Made by a program: the position numbers and the translations under genes
The notes under the pieces: generated by a model
What the model saw: the letters and a program-made list of their open reading frames with translations, nothing else
Database searches by the model: none
Told to the model about the DNA's origin: nothing
Shown here: positions 60,547 through 64,000 of the stretch, piece after piece
How the letters are laid out: every line of letters starts with the position of its first letter
Numbering within the stretch: position 1 is the stretch's first letter
NCBI RefSeq assembly: GCF_005503145.1
Contig: NZ_SCNV01000041.1
Coordinates: 1-64,000 of the forward strand
Direction of reading: 5' to 3'
DNA from: Burkholderia sp. 4M9327F10
GTDB lineage: Bacteria > Pseudomonadota > Gammaproteobacteria > Burkholderiales > Burkholderiaceae
DNA length: 64,000 nucleotides

Positions 60547-61479
60547 TCAGTCTTCGTCCGCCTCGTGAGCCAGCACCGGATTCGCCGCCCCATACAGCGC
60601 CGCCTGCCCGAGCAACCATTCCCGGAAACTCGCCAACGGCCGGCCGTGGCTGAGTTCGGTGGGGTAGACCAGGTAGTAAGCAGCTTCGGCAATGGCCGGC
60701 GCATCGAATGGCACAACCAGCCCGAGCCGTTCGAGTTGCGCCTCCACGAAGAACCTCGGCACCAGAGCAATGCCGAGTCCCGCCGCGGCGCCGCTGATGA
60801 GCATCGTATGCAGTTCGTAGCGCACGCCCTGCATGGCCCGGTTATCTTCTACGCCTAGCTTCTCGAACCAGTTGGCCCAGCCATCCGGGCGCGTCGTCGA
60901 GTGCAGCAGCGGGTAATCGAGCAGATCCGCCGGTGTGGACACCGGCCGCTTCAGCAGGCTCGCTGCGCAGACCGGAATGACCTCCTCGCGAAACAGGAAA
61001 TCAGCGGAGGTGCCGGGCCAGGTCGGTTTGCCATAGTGGATGGCCGCTTCGAAGTGGGTCTCCGCAAACGGAAAGGTGCCGGTGCGCACGCCCAGGTTCA
61101 CGCGCACGTCCGGATACCTTGCGTTGAAATCGGCGAGCCGTGGGATCAGCCAGTGCGAGGCGAAGGTGGGCAGGGCGGCCAGTTCCAGGTAGCCGCCGCC
61201 ACTGCCGTGCGCGATGATCGACAGCGTGTCGCGGTCGAGCCCTTCCAGTGCGCGGGCCACCTGCGCGCTGTAGACCTTGCCTGCCTTGGTGAGTACGACG
61301 CGTTGCTTGACTCGCACAAAGAGCTGCACGCCGAGATTACCCTCCAGCGTCGCAATCTGTCGCGAGACCGCGCTCTCGGTCAGGAACAGCTCGCGCGCCG
61401 CGTGCGTGAAACTCTCATGTCTTGCCGCCGCTTCGAAAGCGAGCAGCGCGCCCATGCTGGGGATCTTGAACTTTCGCAC
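60547..61479 (-). CDS. LysR family regulator (GcvA-like)
   Basis: A 310-aa LysR protein of the GcvA/TrpI subgroup: IPSMGALLAFEAAARHESFTHAARELFLTESAVSRQIATLE (in part) and the effector-domain block GGYLELAALPTFASHWLIPRL. It is divergent from a DUF1338 gene (165 bp between starts) and is likely to control it. Its 3' end is convergent with hpd. Confidence 0.9.
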   Translation of the reverse strand: MRKFKIPSMGALLAFEAAARHESFTHAARELFLTESAVSRQIATLEGNLGVQLFVRVKQRVVLTKAGKVYSAQVARALEGLDRDTLSIIAHGSGGGYLELAALPTFASHWLIPRLADFNARYPDVRVNLGVRTGTFPFAETHFEAAIHYGKPTWPGTSADFLFREEVIPVCAASLLKRPVSTPADLLDYPLLHSTTRPDGWANWFEKLGVEDNRAMQGVRYELHTMLISGAAAGLGIALVPRFFVEAQLERLGLVVPFDAPAIAEAAYYLVYPTELSHGRPLASFREWLLGQAALYGAANPVLAHEADED

Positions 61480-61643
61480 CTTGATTCCAAAAACGCATCA
61501 AGTCTGCATATTATCTCGCTTTACGGCGGCCCCGCGAATTTGAATAATCACGGCCAAACGATGCTGTATTTGCCTGCTCATGCGGTGCTGGCGGCTCCCC
61601 ACTGATGCGCCGGCTTCTCTCGCCGGCCCTCCTGAGAAAGAAC

Positions 61644-62681
61644 ATGCAGAACCCACGGAATGCAAATGTTGAACAACTGCTCCTGAAACTGATTGGCGCC
61701 GAGAAGACCGCTGCGCTCTTCAGGACGCTGAATCACCCGCAAGTCCTCGATGAATGGGAAGTGGGTGTGGTGACTCGCGCCGAGATCGCCCAAGCCATGA
61801 ACATGGTTCTGTTCGAGGATCTGCTGGCGCGTTCGGCGAACGGCCGGGCGTACACCCAGGACGCCCTGGCGGCAGGCGGCAGCGTGTACTTCGACCACGG
61901 TGCGCTGCGCACGGTGCGCTGGCCGGCAAGTGGTGCGCTGCCGCCCGGCGAAGCCGCGTTCGCGCGCATCCTGCGGCCGCTGGGCTTTCGCATCAATGGC
62001 CGCTACCCGCTGGATCGGCTCGGTATGACCGGGCGCGCGTGGGCGCATGAGGACGCGCCGGACCAAATCGCCCAGTTCTTCGTCAGCGAGCTGCATCCGG
62101 AGCGCTTTTCCACTGGGTTCCAGCAGGCTGTGACGAATGTGATCGGCGCTTCGCGTGATCCGTTGACTCCGGCGGCCACCGGGCATCTTTGGGAACTCGA
62201 GCGTGAAGGCGTGCTGCCGCTCGATGCGGCGCACGAATTGCTGCCGGTGATCGTGGGTGCGTTTGCACGCCAGCACGAGATACCCAGTGAAGCGGACTAC
62301 GAGGTATTGCTGAAGGAGTCGGCGGAAATGGCGTGGATCGCCACCGAAGGTAACGCGTTTAACCATGCGACCGATCGTGTCGCAGACGTGTTCCAGCTTT
62401 CGGATGACGAAAAAGCCAAAGGCCGTCCGATGAAACCGGAAGTGGAGCGTTCGCGCTCGGGCCGGGTGTTCCAGACCGCCTATCGTGCCGACACCGTCAA
62501 GCGCGAATTTCGCGCCGCCGATGGCAGCACCGTGACGCGCGAGGTGCCGGGTTCGTTCTACGAGTTCATCACCCGCAAGCGTACGTTCGATCAGGACTCA
62601 CGCCGCTGGGAAACGGACCTGCGTTTCGATGCAGGCAACGCTCAGGGCATCTTCAAGATGACCGCCGGCCAGGCCGCCTGA
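61644..62681 (+). CDS. DUF1338 protein, HglS-like 2-oxoadipate dioxygenase/decarboxylase (short form)
   Basis: A 345-aa protein of the DUF1338 family. Residues known from HglS have counterparts: His85 and Arg89 in FDHGALRTV (same 4-residue spacing), His241 in AFNHATDR and Glu307 in SFYEFITR. HglS converts 2-oxoadipate to D-2-hydroxyglutarate in lysine catabolism; this shorter member may do the same, which I infer only. The start at 61644 (MQNPRN) is preferred; 61605 is an alternative. LysR is divergent. Confidence 0.82.
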   Translation: MQNPRNANVEQLLLKLIGAEKTAALFRTLNHPQVLDEWEVGVVTRAEIAQAMNMVLFEDLLARSANGRAYTQDALAAGGSVYFDHGALRTVRWPASGALPPGEAAFARILRPLGFRINGRYPLDRLGMTGRAWAHEDAPDQIAQFFVSELHPERFSTGFQQAVTNVIGASRDPLTPAATGHLWELEREGVLPLDAAHELLPVIVGAFARQHEIPSEADYEVLLKESAEMAWIATEGNAFNHATDRVADVFQLSDDEKAKGRPMKPEVERSRSGRVFQTAYRADTVKREFRAADGSTVTREVPGSFYEFITRKRTFDQDSRRWETDLRFDAGNAQGIFKMTAGQAA

Positions 62682-62758
62682 ACAGGTCTACGCTACGCGA
62701 GCAAGGCGCAACAGCGCGGTGCCGGTAAGCTTGCGCATGCCTGCCGGGCGGGCGTTGC

Positions 62759-63385
62759 TTACTTCTTCGACGACTCGGCCGGAGCCTGCGGAATATCCGC
62801 ACTTGTGGCCATCCACAGTACCTCGGCGTCTTCTTCGCTGGTGGAGACCGCCGCGTGACCCGTGCGGCTGTCGAAGTAGATGCTGTCGCCTGCGTTCAGA
62901 TGTGTGGGGGCGTACAACTCGGAGTACAGGCACACGCTGCCGCTAATCACATACAGGAATTCCTCGCCTTCGTGCCGGCCCCAGTCGTCGAACGCATCGA
63001 GCGTGTGGGCCGAAATGCGGATACGAAACGGCAGCATGGCCTTGTGCGCGAGATCGGTGGCGAGCAGTTCCATCTGATAGCCGCGATACGCGTGGCGCTG
63101 CCCGGCGTCCTTGCGGGTCAGCGCGCGGCGGCCGCCCGCGCTGACTTTAGGCGTCGAGCCGAACAGTTCGCCGATCTCGATCTTCAGACCGAGCACGATC
63201 TTCTGCAGCACGTCGAAAGTCGGCGACATCAGGCCGTTTTCCACTTTCGACAAGGTCGAGCGCGACACGCCGCACAGGCGGCTCGCTGTCTCCAGCGTCA
63301 AATCCTGTGCCTGGCGCGCCGCACGTACGCGTCGGCCCAGATCCGAGGTGGAAGGCTCGGAGGGTTTGGTGAGATGGGTATCCAT
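62759..63385 (-). CDS. XRE-family regulator with C-terminal cupin
   Basis: A 208-aa protein: an HTH_XRE domain (about residues 17-75: GRRVRAARQAQDLTLETASRLCGVSRSTLSKVENGLMSPT, in part), a linker, and a single cupin (about 115-195: HEGEEFLYVISGSVCLY, LNAGDSIYFDSRTGHA). Proteins of this build (PuuR-like) regulate catabolic genes in response to small metabolites. The start at 63385 (MDTHLT) is chosen; the much longer frame upstream overlaps non-coding-like sequence and the neighbouring WYL gene. It is convergent with the DUF1338 gene, 77 bp apart. Confidence 0.88.
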   Translation of the reverse strand: MDTHLTKPSEPSTSDLGRRVRAARQAQDLTLETASRLCGVSRSTLSKVENGLMSPTFDVLQKIVLGLKIEIGELFGSTPKVSAGGRRALTRKDAGQRHAYRGYQMELLATDLAHKAMLPFRIRISAHTLDAFDDWGRHEGEEFLYVISGSVCLYSELYAPTHLNAGDSIYFDSRTGHAAVSTSEEDAEVLWMATSADIPQAPAESSKK

Positions 63386-63492
63386 GGGGTGTAGAGCGAT
63401 AAGCGCGCCGCAGGGCGTACAGTGTTTCCGATCATAACATCGGGTGGCTCCGGGAGCCTCGGCCCTCACTGAAGGGCCGATATGGCGCGGAA

Positions 63493-64000
63493 TCAGGCCG
63501 GGGTTTTCCGATCGGAAATTTCGATCTGTGACGCGTCTCCGGATCGCTCCAAAGCCTGGTGGACGCGGGCGTTCATTCCCCGCAAGAACTCCAGCAGTTC
63601 GGGGGGCTCCACGATGTCGAATTCGACTTCCAGCGTGCACAGCCATGAGGCAATCGCGTGCACGGAATTCGCCCCTGTATACACGATGCATCGCCGCGAA
63701 TCGAGCGGCGCCAACTGGCCGACAAGTGGGCAGATGCTTTGGGCGAGCGCCTGCATCGGCGCGTGAAGGATCACTTTGGCGCGCACCGTGTAGGCCGAGG
63801 TCGAAATCGAACGTGAGACGTATGCAGCCAGATCACCCTTGTGCGGCCCGATACGAGGCTTGAAACGCGCTCCGCTCGAAACCGGCGGGACGATCCGGTC
63901 GACACGGAACGTCCGCCAGTCCTCCCGGCTTCGATCCCAGGCAACGAGGTACCAGCGCGATTCCGCGTTGACGAGACCTTGGGGCTCGATTGTGCGCTGG
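63493..64000 (-). CDS. WYL-domain transcriptional regulator (YafY-like), C-terminal part only
   Basis: The frame reads leftward from the window edge and holds about 168 residues. It opens within a WYL domain (EPQGLVNAESRWYLVAWDR, then REDWRTFRVDRI), followed by the WCX-type C-terminal region with a Trp-Leu-Cys segment, ending near IEISDRKTPA. The N-terminal HTH lies beyond 64000. WYL regulators bind nucleic-acid or nucleotide ligands and act as repressors or activators. Confidence 0.85.
   Translation of the reverse strand, partial: QRTIEPQGLVNAESRWYLVAWDRSREDWRTFRVDRIVPPVSSGARFKPRIGPHKGDLAAYVSRSISTSAYTVRAKVILHAPMQALAQSICPLVGQLAPLDSRRCIVYTGANSVHAIASWLCTLEVEFDIVEPPELLEFLRGMNARVHQALERSGDASQIEISDRKTPA

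Noticed and set aside
62759-63691. Long form of the XRE-cupin gene starting at 63691
   Set aside because: The extra 102 residues are Arg/Pro-rich, overlap the WYL gene on the same strand and lie upstream of the HTH; the start at 63385 is favoured.
1-64000. CRISPR arrays and tRNA genes
   Set aside because: No regularly spaced direct repeats and no cloverleaf-type GTTCGANNC context with acceptor pairing was found by eye in the intergenic gaps.

Overview
This 64 kb window is chromosomal DNA of a high-GC beta-proteobacterium, most likely Burkholderia sensu lato (Paraburkholderia is my best guess). The evidence is the 5S rRNA tail at the left edge, GC-rich codon use, a DUF6566-like protein beside a cold-shock gene, the alanine racemase/RecBCD neighbourhood, and the many LysR, SfnB and CUT2-type ABC genes. 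No prophage, integron, CRISPR array or tRNA gene was recognised. The only mobile-element traces are a stand-alone DUF4096 transposase-type N-terminal domain and one decayed gene.

Left part (1-14 kb): the 3' end of an rRNA operon with its terminator; a LysR gene and a bicupin; a small orphan ORF; a divergent LysR/MFS pair like E. coli ynfL-ynfM; a GH6 glycanase; a gamma-glutamylcyclotransferase-like protein; an exported methionine-sulfoxide repair operon (msrB-dipZ-msrA); an OmpR/EnvZ-type two-component system; a molbindin; and alanine racemase.

Centre (14-28.5 kb): one co-oriented run of five genes, four of its junctions being 4-bp ATGA overlaps. It encodes a metallophosphoesterase nuclease, a zinc-hook-less SMC-like ATPase, RecC, RecB and RecD, so it combines two DNA-end-processing systems. 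It is followed by an orphan response regulator.

Region 28.7-34.2 kb: a DUF4096 fragment, a Crp/Fnr regulator divergent from an acyl-CoA synthetase with a perfect palindrome between them, the DUF6566-like protein, a cold-shock gene with a long leader, a LysE exporter, a structured intergenic segment ending in a strong terminator, and a minimal H-NS-like protein.

Region 34.3-46.8 kb: two CUT2 (ribose-type) ABC transport sets interleaved with two SfnB-like flavoenzymes and a DszA/NtaA-type FMN monooxygenase. I infer a sulfur-scavenging island for an unknown organosulfur compound.

Right part (46.8-64 kb): a series of small regulator-enzyme modules: NnrU; TetR/FAD monooxygenase; a GAF-GGDEF cyclase; HxlR/SDR; MocR/NTF2-like with a 20-bp palindrome; an alpha/beta-hydrolase remnant; AraC/SDR; pcaQ-pcaHG for protocatechuate ring cleavage; a 4-hydroxyphenylpyruvate dioxygenase; LysR/DUF1338 (2-oxoadipate dioxygenase-like); an XRE-cupin regulator; and a WYL regulator cut by the right edge. 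All functions are inferred by reading sequence motifs; no database search was run.
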